This document shows positions 48,569 to 59,856 of a stretch of 64,000 nt of DNA, in pieces. Origin of the DNA: Climacium dendroides (taxonomy: Eukaryota > Streptophyta > Bryopsida > Hypnales > Climaciaceae). The stretch lies in contig OX467090.1 in assembly GCA_950106755.1 (NCBI GenBank), positions 19,197,092 to 19,261,091 on the forward strand, read 5' to 3'. Under the pieces are notes generated by a model. It saw only the letters and a program-made list of their open reading frames with translations, was not told where the DNA came from and did no database searches. A program made the position numbers and the translations under genes. Position 1 is the first letter of the stretch. The number at the start of each line of letters is the position of its first letter.

Positions 48569-48630
48569 GGAGAGCGGAAAATAATATTTTCGGAGGTGAT
48601 ATTTGGGGATGTGGGGCGCTCATGGGTTAA

Positions 48631-48830
48631 GAGATGAGCCGGTCATTGTGGAAATCATTTGTTGGGATACCGTGTGAATTGTTGGCTTAAAAAAATGAAA
48701 AAGCACTCACTAGAAGCATTCACTATATAGTTAGGTCTAGTTCATTTATGAACTGCTTGTTTGAGCCATGCACATTTCCTTGCGTAGCATGGAAGAGATT
48801 TGGTATATTTCATCTTGCATTATTTACATT
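48631..48830. repeat. Diverged copy of the 222-bp TTAA element
   Basis: The sequence right of the TTAA aligns with 28448 onward and 62665 onward (GTGTGAANNNTTGGCTTAAAAAA, AAAAGCACTCA(C/T)TAGAAG). Similarity fades near 48830. A further diverged copy lies at about 54690-54850. Confidence 0.55.
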
Positions 48831-49345
48831 CAATTCTCATACAATCCCATTCAAGTCAGTGTTTTTTCTACTTTTTTTAGAGTAGGATATGGCCACATAC
48901 ACATCTTTGGAAGCAAACGATTGGCTATATTTAGAAAAAAGTAGTGAACAGTTCTGGTGACTACCGATTTTTCCTAGAATATTTCAAGCTATATAGTAAT
49001 GATTTTTTTTGCCTGTAGTTGGCGACAAAGTTGTTTAACCGACTACACATTTATAAATAGTGTGGCGATAAGGACTTCTTTGTGAGAGAAAGGTGGTGAC
49101 AAGTGCTAAAAACACTAAGTCCACAGTAGGGTGCAAGCATTTACAAATTTACAAGTGTAGTATGAAAAAACTCCATAGCTATTGATAAAAAAACGCTAAA
49201 CTATGGGACTGAACCGTGGAGACACAATAACTTGCAAATCTCTAGAAGTGAAGCCTTAGAACCTAGTTCACCATTTTTCACCTACAAAGTCTCAGTTGGT
49301 TACAAGCAAACAAAAAATCAAACAAACAAAGAAACAATGAACCTA

Positions 49346-49558
49346 CACTACAAGAGAAACGTGTCCTAAATGACAAAAATCAGCCCCTCCTAAATGACAG
49401 AAATTTGACAAGTTTCTGTCAATTAGGACAAAATTGTCCGAATTGACAGAAAATTGTCCAAATTGACAAAAAACTGTCAATTTTCAGTCAATTAGGAGGG
49501 GCTGATTTATGTCATTTAGGACCAATTTCTGTCATTTCGGACATGTTTTCTTGTAGTG
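49346..49558. mobile_element. 213-bp CACTACAAG foldback MITE (family copy 3), TSD CTA
   Basis: It has the same ends and motifs as the copies at 42838 and 47358. CTA flanks both ends (49343-49345 and 49559-49561). It lies just outside the piggyBac-type element. Confidence 0.95.
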
Positions 49559-49879
49559 CTACCACAAGCAAACAAACAAAGTATCCATGAAGCAAGGAAG
49601 TAGCAAAGCAAGCAAGGAAGCAGCAATTAAAGCAAACAAGAAAAGAATGAAACCACTGCACAAATAATTATTACATGCAAATTAGCACAACCAAGCAAGT
49701 AGAATATTGCAATCTATCTACAGAAGCAGTGAAACTATAATCTGTAGCTCAACTCGGCCCTCTATAAAAGGTTATGGAAATGTGTCATTGGTGAACCGGG
49801 TTTATCATCACAAATTCAACAAATGTTGGACTTGGATGATGTTCATCACAGGCTTGTGAACTTGCACCATAAACCACGA

Positions 49880-52590
49880 TTAGTCTTCCTTCCTATTTGA
49901 CAAGCACCACTCCTTGTAAATAGCATCGTAGGGGAAATCAATAAGTCCGTAGAATTGTTGAGCATGCATCCCCACCACAAGGGGTAGATGCATAGACAAA
50001 CGGTCGCAGAGCTTATTCTTTATGAAACTCAACGTGCTGAAGGTCCTCTCGTCTTCCACACTGTCAAGAACAGTGACCACTGCAAGTTCAATAATCTTTA
50101 TATATTTTGAAAGTTTGTGTCAAAGCATACTATTGGCTTCAATGCAACGCCAAAGCCTTGTCATTGGATTAGTTGGAAGATCTCCCTTCATAGTGGCGTG
50201 GCAATTGCCCTTCATTGCAATCTTGAACATACAAGCTTACTTGTCCAACTTCTACACTGACAATATAGACAAAGCCTCCTTCCCTTCGGCCATCAAATTC
50301 TTGGGGTCGTCCTTCTCTACTACGTGTGCGCCCTCCGAGGTGTCCTCATGCATTGCTTGTGCACCCTCTAATTGGACGTCCCTACCATCTTCCGACGCCC
50401 TCCCCTTCTTCGGCGGGACTACAAACTTCTTGGTTTGCCCGTAGCGATTCCCAAGCACAGCTAAGTGTCGATCAAAATCCTCCTTGGTATTTCCACCCAA
50501 CTAGTACTGGGGATAGACAAAGCCGAACGTGTCCATTAGAGAGGACAATGGAAAATGTGCCTCTAATTCAGTTATTAGCTTCTTAGCCGCACCTATCAAG
50601 CACAACAAAGGTTTCAGTGAAGTACATATCTAAAAGATAAAAGGAAACAAGGACATCAAAAGGGAAGTGCATTACCTGTACACAACTTCTTCATATCTTC
50701 CACAATGCAGAAATAGACCTCCCTTGTTACCGGTGCAACACCCTCATTGTCACCCTATCGGTAAGTGGCCGCGATACTGTATCCAATGGGTATGAAGTGC
50801 AACACCTTTGCACCATTATTGTTGAAATCAAATGCGCTCTACACCATGTCATAGGTATGGCATCATGCCTCACATGAGTGAGACCCTTGAAGTCCCAGAA
50901 TACATCATGTGTGAATGTGCTATCATCAATGTAGAAAGTTGTCACTTCAGCGATACATATTTGTATAGTTGACACATAGTCACATACAAAAACGTGACCT
51001 TGAGTAAACTACATCAACAAATGTACACATTGTAACAAGGGCAACAACTTGGACAAGCAAGTAAGATCTAGATGTTTGTGAGGTGATTGAGGTTCTTGAG
51101 AGCTAATTTCATCAACTTCTTATCGACTTTGGCTTTATCCCCTTGCTCATTTTCCATTGGATGTGCAGTATCTAGGGACATTTTTATAAGTAGCACTCTG
51201 TACTCTTTCATCACTCGCACTACATGTGACAACATACTAATCCATTGTGTTTGAATATTTTTCAATATTTTCAAACCCTTCGACTGGATCAGTTCAGTAA
51301 GCTTCACAAATTCCAAGTGCCATTTAGATGAATGAGCGAAGAAGGCGTACAAGAAAGACAACATGTCTTCAATTCTCCCTACAACTGGGAGAGCACTCAA
51401 TGTCTGTACAACCAAATTGGTCCTGTAAGCCTAGAGCAGAATACAAAAATTTCAAATTAGATGGTAGAAAACAGGTTCTATTGGCAACTACAAAACTATG
51501 GAACAAAACATTTCACTAAATAACAAAGACAAGGGGTTGTGAGTCTCTTACCATGTAGTAAATGCCTACTAGTCTAGGAGCAAAGTTATCCTAAAATTGC
51601 TTCACGACCCCCTTTTTCTTGCCCTGAAAATTTTTGACGCCGTCTGTGAAGCATACAACGTTCATGAGTTAATATATGTAGGATATAATATATAAGCATG
51701 TAACATGAAGGTCAATTAATATGTAGCATGCAACATGCAAGAAATAAAACTTCAGTATAGTAAACTTACCGGCTCCAAAAGATGCAAATTGTGTAGGTAG
51801 CGATGCCTCTTCCAAGCCCCCCAAAGTCTTGATCGCATCCTTGATGACTACAATGAAGTTGTCACTATTTGTTCCATCCACGACGTGCTCCAACGATAGC
51901 AGCAAAGGTGTCCTTGTCCAGTTCTCGTAGATGTAGATATGAATTGATATCCAACTCTGAGTATCTAGCATTGTTACCTCATCACAGGTGATGGAGAAGA
52001 ACCTGGCTTTCGACATCACCTCCTTTGTCTTCAATTGCACTTGATTGAAAAAACACTCAGCGAGCTCCCAACTAGCGTTGTCTGACCAATGTCACATGGG
52101 CAATTCCAGGACAAGGAAGGTTAGTAGAGGTTGTAGTGCAGTGAATTCTAACATCGGCCGGCCCTCCTAGAGCAAGTGGAGGATGGTTGCAAATTGAAGC
52201 CTCTTGCTTGCTTGCTCTTCTTTGACCACCGCAAGCTGCTGTGCCACATTAATATTGTTCTTTGCAACGTAGATCCTTTTATATCTCAAGTTCTTGCAAT
52301 TTTTGGCAATGCACCACTGCCCTTTTTTAATGTTGTTGAAAATGTTACGTGTTGCCTTACATTTCCCTCCGTGTTTGCTGAGAGTGTCCCATTTCGGTCC
52401 AAGTATCTTCAACTTCTTTGTGATCTGCGAACACACAATGCACTTGATATACTCGAACAATCTATCAGAACCTTTGAAAAGCTCCGCCCATAGTAGCCTA
52501 GCAGCCCATGTGTCCTAGAACTTTCTGGTGGCATCATAGTTTTTCTTTGTAACCTTCTCCTTCACATCAGCAACAAACTCATTTTTTGAG
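49880..52590 (-). pseudogene. hAT-like transposase relic B, with zinc-finger-like N-terminus
   Basis: The minus strand reads, in order: a Cys-containing N-terminal block with CIVC and GKCKATRNI, possibly a BED-like zinc finger (52590-52170); a core block with ARFFSITCDEVTMLD (catalytic Asp region) and DAIKTLGGLEEA (52040-51780); a block with KILKNIQTQWISML and VRVMKEYRVLL (51415-51068); and the C-terminal DERTFSTLSFIKNKL dimerisation motif (50080-49880). TAG and TGA codons lie in frame between the first two blocks (near 52165 and 52092), and later blocks are separated by stops. It is the same family as relic A, in the same orientation. No end repeats were identified. Confidence 0.82.
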
Positions 52591-54000
52591 TAATTGTCAA
52601 CCTCTTCAATGACCTTTCTCCTTTCGAGCCCTAGCCGTTGTTGTAGTCTCAAGACTCTCCACAATGGCGGTGGATCCATTCGAAGAAAGAGCAATTACCT
52701 CTACAACAAAGTCCGACTATAAGAGTGAACATGAAGGTATTGTGCAACCATCTACAGTCAACAATACAATGGCAAGATTTGACCTACAACGCTTTGTTTT
52801 CTCCGAAGTCGCCTTTTTCCTGTGAGAGTTGTCTCAAATGAACATGCCTCCATTGTTTCTATAGCTTACATTTCCTACACTTTTCAATGTAGACCACATT
52901 CAACTCTAAGTTGCTGGAGGGAAAAGGCCCAAATGAAAGTGTTGTTGGAGTAAGACCAGACGAAGAAGGCAAAGAGTCGGTGCTTGGTATACAAGCATAG
53001 TAACGGAACAGGACGAATCCGACGATGACCATTGCTGAATGCAAACTTTAATTTATGCAAAGAGGAGATGAACTCACACTGACAATGCAAAGAAATTAAA
53101 AAAAAACCTATAACTTGAACTATAACTCGAACTTATAAGATACACAACCTACAATCCAAAGTTGAAAATTCAAGTGAAGCACTTCCTTGTACTAAACGCA
53201 AGTTGCAATACTAGTACAACACAAGAATGATGAAACTCAGCGGAGCCCAAATTAACATTAACGACATAGAAGAAATTGGCACAGTCAGGAATTAGGACTT
53301 AGCTCTCAGAAAAAAGCACCTCAAAAAAAGCACAACACCAAGCAGATTAGAAACACAACAAATTGTATGTGTAGTTCAAAATTCATAAGCACATCCAAAC
53401 TCAAGACCCCAAAACTTAACAGATACCGTAGTATGAAAGAGATCAACGAACAATTCATACTACGGTATCTGTTAAGTTTAACCCCATTTCCTTCTTCAAA
53501 CAAGAATTAGCACTCCAAGAAGGCGCCACGATCGTTGATCAGATTCGCCTTCGCAGCTAAGTATTAGTTCAACAAAAAAAAATGCATCCACTCTTGCTCA
53601 TGATCAACAAGAATACCCAAGAAAATCACAATTTTGTACAAACATCGTTACCAAGAAACAAAAAACACACGACAAACACATTTTGGGTGGGGGACATGTG
53701 CTAGTGATGAATCACTAGCGCAGTGGCGCTGGTTGTCGCGAACTCCCTTCTGGCGAGTTCCAAAACTTCAAATCCGCCCTCCAAATTTTGCCATGTAGCA
53801 ACAATCCTAGAAAGGAAAGGTCGCGAAGGTGAATCATGAGGGCAACATAAGCCTTAGGGACCATCTAAGTCTGGCGACTATTCGATACACATTGGTAAGC
53901 TCTTGGTGATGGTAAATTTCAGATTTACCTTGTTCTGGCTCATATTTGGTACCTTCATCAAAAAAATTCGCCTTTAGGCTTTTTTTGCCTCTTAAAAAAT
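52591..54000. other. Flank of hAT relic B, no gene seen
   Basis: This may hold the 5' part of the hAT element. Short open frames on both strands lack domains. The hairpin at 53412 is listed separately. Confidence 0.4.
53412..53479. repeat. Perfect 26-bp hairpin with 16-base loop
   Basis: The arms 53412-53437 and 53454-53479 are exact reverse complements (core CAGATACCGTAGTATGAA). The loop is AGAGATCAACGAACAA. I see no CACTA-like ends or target duplication. A transcript would form a perfect stem. Confidence 0.9.
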
Positions 54001-57000
54001 CATTGATTCAAGCCTACCAATTTTCAGATAAAAAAAGCAAAATTCCATTTTAGGTGAATTTTTGAAGTCAATTTTCATGGTTTTACATAATATTTTATTG
54101 AAAATAATTGGTGAAGAATTTTTTTTAAATATATTGCATAAATATGTAGAAAACATCCATATGCACATCTTTCATATTAATAAAGAAACCCATTAAATAA
54201 CAAAAATAAAAGCTCCCAATAAGGGCTCAATTGAAGCGTCATATGACCAAACTTTGTGAAATAGATATCTCTATATTTTGAATTAGATCTTGGCAAAGTA
54301 ATTGTACCATCATGCTTAAATGTACCAAATTAATTACCACATGAGTGGCAAATAGAAAAATCTAATTATAACAAAGAAATATTTATTCAATTGGACATTG
54401 TCATCCTAACACTTTAAACTCTATAGAAAGAATTGGAAAACTTTTTTGGAAAAACTTGCCTAGGATAAGATGTGCATATAGATTCTCCCTACATATATCC
54501 ACAATCAAACTTAAAAAAAAAAAACACCAATTGCTAAAAATAAAATATCTTGTAAAACCGTGAAAATTAACTTTAAAATTTCACCAAAAATGGAGATTTG
54601 GTTTTTTGAAGTTGAAATTTCGTAGGCTTGAGTGCAATTGCGTAAGGATGCAATGATAATTATCTCTTCCAAAATCTATCAATTATATTCTACATTGTAA
54701 AAGAAAATTTGAATGGCTCAAATAGGCAAAAATATGGACTCAATTGTAGAATATCTTCCCTTTCTACACAAAATTTGGAGGATGAATAGTTGCTTTTTTG
54801 TCTAGCATGGAAAGATTCTTTTGTCATTCATAATTCCATTTTTTTGTCCAATACTCAAACTTGTTACCAAACAAAGATACATGTGGATTGTAACTAATAG
54901 AATAGGTAATAAAACTAAAGAACAAATTATGAATATTTCCTATAGAAAAATCAAATCTACTAGAAATCTACTCATAAGCAATTGGATGTTTGCAAGAAAC
55001 ACCGGTCCATTCCTTTGTTATTGTGATAGCATGATGATTGTGTGATCCACTATAACTTTTAAATTTTTTAAAATTAGAAATGGATGTTTCCATTGTAATC
55101 ATATCCTTGACTTTTTTTTTAAATCAATTTTGCTAATTTGTCATACTTTTAGGCCTTGGGATTGAGGAGAATTTGGAATATCAAAATTAATGATTAAAAG
55201 CTGAAATTTTTGTAGTCTATTTCCATAGTAGATAAGCATATTCTATTTGAAGGAAATTTAAAAATAGATTATTTTATGTCCTCTATGTTTGTGCAAAAAA
55301 GGTTCCTTGGCATGGGCACTTTGATCATTCAAGATATTTTCAAACTCATTCTAAGCTGAAATGTTATCACCATTAGGTCTTCACAAATTGCCAATTTTTA
55401 GTAATTTTTTAAATTATTTTTAATATTTTCTAATAATATAAACATCTAAATGTCTATTTTCTTCAAAAAATTTGTCACTCTATTTCGTGAATAACTTTTT
55501 ATCTGAGATTTTTATAGACCTTAAATTTTGTTGGTATAATAATTTCTATATTTTATTTTATTTTTAAATGTTTTTTTTCAAAAGGTCATGGCTCAGTGAG
55601 TACTAGCCCAAATGGTACAAAATGAAATAGTCATTCTTGCACTCACCGAACTTTAAAGCAATTGCCTTGTGATTTCAAACCAACTACTTTGCAACCACAT
55701 ACAAAAAACTGAAGAACTGACTACCAGTATTGACATTAATAATAAAAATAGAAAAGATAAAAAGATAAAAAATTTAAAGCAATTGAATTTATAATAGCAG
55801 ACCTTATATCAAATTGTCAAATGGCATAATTGCATCAATGGGCTCAATACATAATTGTATTGTAGTTGCAATGTTGTTATCAACTTTAGGAACAAAGAAT
55901 ACTTTACTTGTCAAATAGGAAGGCAAGTTCAACTTCTAAGTGGTGATTGGACTTTTTGACTCATTCAACATGAATACATAAATATTTACCTCATGTTAAT
56001 GAACTTCCAAGTTAGCAAAGCAATGAGAAACCACAAATTTATTTTCAGAATATTCATGATTTTTGTGTAATATTTTAAAATTAGAATTTTTAAAATAAAT
56101 TTTGCCATTATATTATTGTATACACCTCCAAGATTGCACTCTAGGAAGATAAAGCATAGAAAAATTCTCTAAGTAGGAAAACTCAAAAGTACAAAATCGC
56201 AAGAAATAGATATTTTGATGTTTTAATAATTTGAAAAAAAATAGGAAAAAAATTTAAAATTAAAATTAAAATATTCATTTGTAAGAACTCTATAGAAATG
56301 GTCATTTACCAAAAGAACCACCAAAATAATATTTTATATATTTTAAAATACAAGCAGAGAAAATTTCACTTTATAGACTTTTGTGCAATTATATAGATTT
56401 AATTATTTTAAGAATTTCTTTAAACAATAGCTACTACTAGAGGAGCAATCCTTCCAAATTTCAGCTCCAAATTCATTTTGGGGGATAGAAGTAACACTAA
56501 GAATTTCCAAATTAGCAAATGTGACATGAAATTGGGGGATATTTTTAGATAGTAAAAAAAATGTGAAAAAATTAATCAAGGTGTATAATAGTCATGAATA
56601 CTTTACCAATGAATTTTGAGTCTTTTGGAGCCATGTCACAAAGGTTATGGCCAAAAAACAAATCAACAAAAAATAGTACAAGTGTTTTTTACAATTGCCA
56701 AGTGGGCATATTTCAATCAAATGTGTCCTAAACAACTAAAAATGTAGTCTTTTTAGGCAATTGTAACTTGCCCTTGTCCTACTAGTATATATTATAAAAA
56801 CAAAGGCAAAGCAAGAAATGTGAAGATAAGAAAGACTTAAAGATAGGATGCAAACAATGAAACAAAGTGTACAAGTAGAAATGATGCACTAGCCTACCTT
56901 GTGCCAATCTTTATATTATACTCACTCTAACCATGTTAAAATCAAATAAGGTATATTTGGGTGTTTTCATAAGACCTTTTTATTGGTAGAATTCATTTTA

Positions 57001-59020
57001 AATGTCGATTCTACCTTAAGGGCCAATTCTACGTGCTCAAGGGTTGATTTTGCATATGACCATGAACGTACCTTTATCTGATTTTAATGCTTGTAAAAAG
57101 GTTGGCCATAGCCAATTTTGCCTTATGTGAGGTCATAGTACTTGGTCCATGATCACTCACAAGGAAAAAATTGACCTTTGCCAACCCTTTCTCTAGTACA
57201 CCTACATAAGAATTGAAGTAAACTTTAGTACTAGGCATTAGGACTTACAATTGTGGAATGTTCTTTTCATTTTGCTAAATCTCAAACCACCAAAACATAT
57301 CAACTAAGAAATGTTAAAATGGTTTGCCAAAAATCTTAAGAATCCTTTGGTAAAAAATACCAATGTCATTTTTAAAAGCTAATTTTATTTTTCTATCTTA
57401 AATAATTTAAAAAATTATGCTAAAATTTGAAATCATAGCAACGGAATCAAACCTTCCATTTTTTTCCTAATGGAATATTTGAAATTTAAGGATTATGGAT
57501 TTAATCAAAATAGGATGAATCAAAGGTTTATGAAAATACATCAATCCATCTAATAAAATAGAAAAATTTGAAAATTTTTTAAGCAAATTTACTAAGATGC
57601 CTGCATTGAGATGGAAATTGAATGGTTTTTATTATGATTTTTGCTATAATTACACTTTCAATTTTTTTTGTTTAGAATTATAAAAAAACTATTGCATATG
57701 ACATAAAACTTTGTTGGAAAAGTAAAAAAATCCTTCAACAATGATCACTTCCAATGGATGTTGCTTCATCCACTAGCACATGTTGATCAACTCACCCCTA
57801 TGACCATTGTAGCTTGTGCTTCATGCTTTATTTGAGCTTGTTGTTCTATTACACGCTTGTTACAAATAGGAAGGCAATCTATTCCAAGAACCATTGTAGT
57901 CCTAATTCCCAAATCCATAACACCTTATAAAGGTCAAATATATGCCAACATGGTCTCCCAAGCTTGAAATGAAGCCTTGAATTTTTTTGTCTTTAATAGG
58001 CATACTTATAGCGCAAAAACAAGTGAAGTCCTAATATATCTTTTGTATTGACAAATATAGGGTGTTCTAGGTGTAAAGAGTTACTTGGACATGAATTGGC
58101 AGTGGAGTTGTGAGGCCAAACATTTAAGACAATAAAATGAAGCCATGACATAGCCATAGAATCATGATGCCACTAAACTAAAGCCATGAAATGAAGCTAG
58201 ACAATTCCAACTATGATGAATATGAAAAAAATATAGTAAAAATACAATAAAAAATATATAAATTTGCAAACTAAAGAGTTATTTCAAGCCCAAATTTATT
58301 TATTTATATTTATACTAGGCTCTACTGCTCTTCGAGTCTTCGGACAACTAATGACGCCCATTGAAGATTGAAAATTTCAAGTCCCCTTTTCTAGCTTGGA
58401 AGACCTTAGTAGCAAAAATTTGACCTTCCTATGGATGTGTGAATCTCAAAAAAGTGGTCTTTAGAATAGATCACCTTTTTTGTAAAGAATAAGCATGCAA
58501 TGGAGCAATAAACTTGAATAAAGCATGAGATAAAAGGCACAATAATCATGGAGGTGAATTTCAAGCTTTCAAGGAACTAGAATAGACTAAGCCATCCGGT
58601 TCCCAGATTAATCATCCCTCAAAATAATAAATTGAAGAGCATCAAAACAACGCTTAAAAAAGTCCTACACATAAGCACTAAGAGCACTCCTTATCTTTTG
58701 TGTCCAAAAACCTAGCAATGTAGAGGCATAAGCAAGAAAATGGACTACATTTTGGAATACAACAAAGCCAACAAAAAGACAAAAAAAGAAATTAAATATA
58801 GGTTTATTCCAAAGCACCATTGTAGCTAGCCACATACTATAAACAAAATCTAGAAAATATTTATAAGTATTTGTGGGAGGTTGAGCCTCAACTCCCGGTA
58901 AAAATGATAAAGCCTTTTGTATTATGAAACTATTTAGAATCTCTGGCAAATAGGACAAAGCTTTCTCAAAGGACCATTTTAAGGCTTTTGTGATTGTCTA
59001 TTATCTATGTTAGATAAACT
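54001..59020. other. AT-rich DNA, no gene seen
   Basis: Five kilobases of AT-rich sequence have no supported gene or complete element. A diverged match to the 222-bp TTAA element lies near 54690-54850 (CTACACAAAATTTGGAGGATGAATAG). The minus-strand open stretch 58665-58958 has a hydrophobic segment but no paralogue or domain, so I do not call it. Confidence 0.5.
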
Positions 59021-59230
59021 ACACTAAAATTGGTAAATAGTGTTGGCAACACTAATTATCCCAACTAACACTAATAGCGATGTGCACGCTTAGTGTTAGA
59101 TCTTTTTGTACCGATTCTAACACTATTTTAGCTTTGAAGTAAATTTCCGTCATTTCAGAATTTGTAGAAGAGTGCATTTAGTGTTAGATGGTAACAAAAT
59201 ATAGAAGTTGGAATGGTTGGGAAAATCTGG

Positions 59231-59710
59231 TGTATGAAATGCTGAAATGTTGAAATGTTGAATTGCTGAAATGCTGAAATGCTGAATTGCTGAAATGCTG
59301 AAATGTTGGAATGTTCAAAAGCCCAAAAAACAACAATGAAATGGTGAAATAACCAAAAAAAACAATGAAATCCTAAAATAAATGTTGAAAGCCCCCCAAA
59401 ACAATGAAATGGTGAAAAGCCCCCAAAAAACAATGAAATCCTGAAATAAATGGTGAAAAGCCCAAAAAAACAATGAAATCTTGAAATAAATGGTGAAAAG
59501 CCCAAAAAAACAATGAAATCCAGAAATCAATGTTGAAAAGCCCAACAAAACACTGAAATCCAGAAATCAATGTTGAAAAGCTCCCAAAAAACAATGAAAT
59601 CTTGAAAAGTTGGAAAGTTAAATGAAATCCTGAAATAAATGCTGGAAAGCCCAAAAAAACAATGAAATGGTGAAATAAACAATGCAATGGTGAAATGCTG
59701 AAATTTTTCA
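59231..59710. repeat. Minisatellite: GAAATGCTGA units, then units near 41 bp
   Basis: The first 80 bases are tandem 8 to 10 bp units (GAAATGCTGA, GAATTGCTGA). They pass into about nine units of 35 to 45 bp with AACAATGAAATCCTGAAATA, AATGGTGAAAAGCCC and A runs. The minus strand reads as a Phe-rich chain, a by-product. It lies downstream of the transposase frame inside the DDE element. Confidence 0.85.
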
Positions 59711-59856
59711 TAATGTGTGTATATTGCAAAATATAGGAAGAGTCAAAAGTACAATATAATAGTCGTAGCTGTAGGCCAGAAATTGAAGGGAAAAAATAAT
59801 AAAAACTGAAAAAAAGATCTCTAAACTGCCCTATTTAAATTAGGCACTTCTTGCCC

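Larger units (their letters stand above)
39777..48630 (-). mobile_element. 8.85-kb piggyBac-type transposon with nested insertions
   Basis: The left boundary is TTAA (39777-39780) followed by CCCCTGAGCGCCC. The right boundary is TTAA (48627-48630), and read inward on the other strand it continues CCCATGAGCGCCC. The 13-bp ends match at 12 positions. TTAA duplication and ends starting CCC are specific to the piggyBac superfamily, and a piggyBac transposase relic lies inside. Bases after the right TTAA align with the interior of the 222-bp TTAA elements, so the large element seems to have jumped into one. Two CACTACAAG MITEs are nested in it (42838 and 47358). Many in-frame stops show it is old and inactive. 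Confidence 0.7.

Noticed and set aside
59155..59729. Phe-rich minus-strand open frames that look like membrane proteins
   Set aside because: They read through the minisatellite in three frames and reflect its units.
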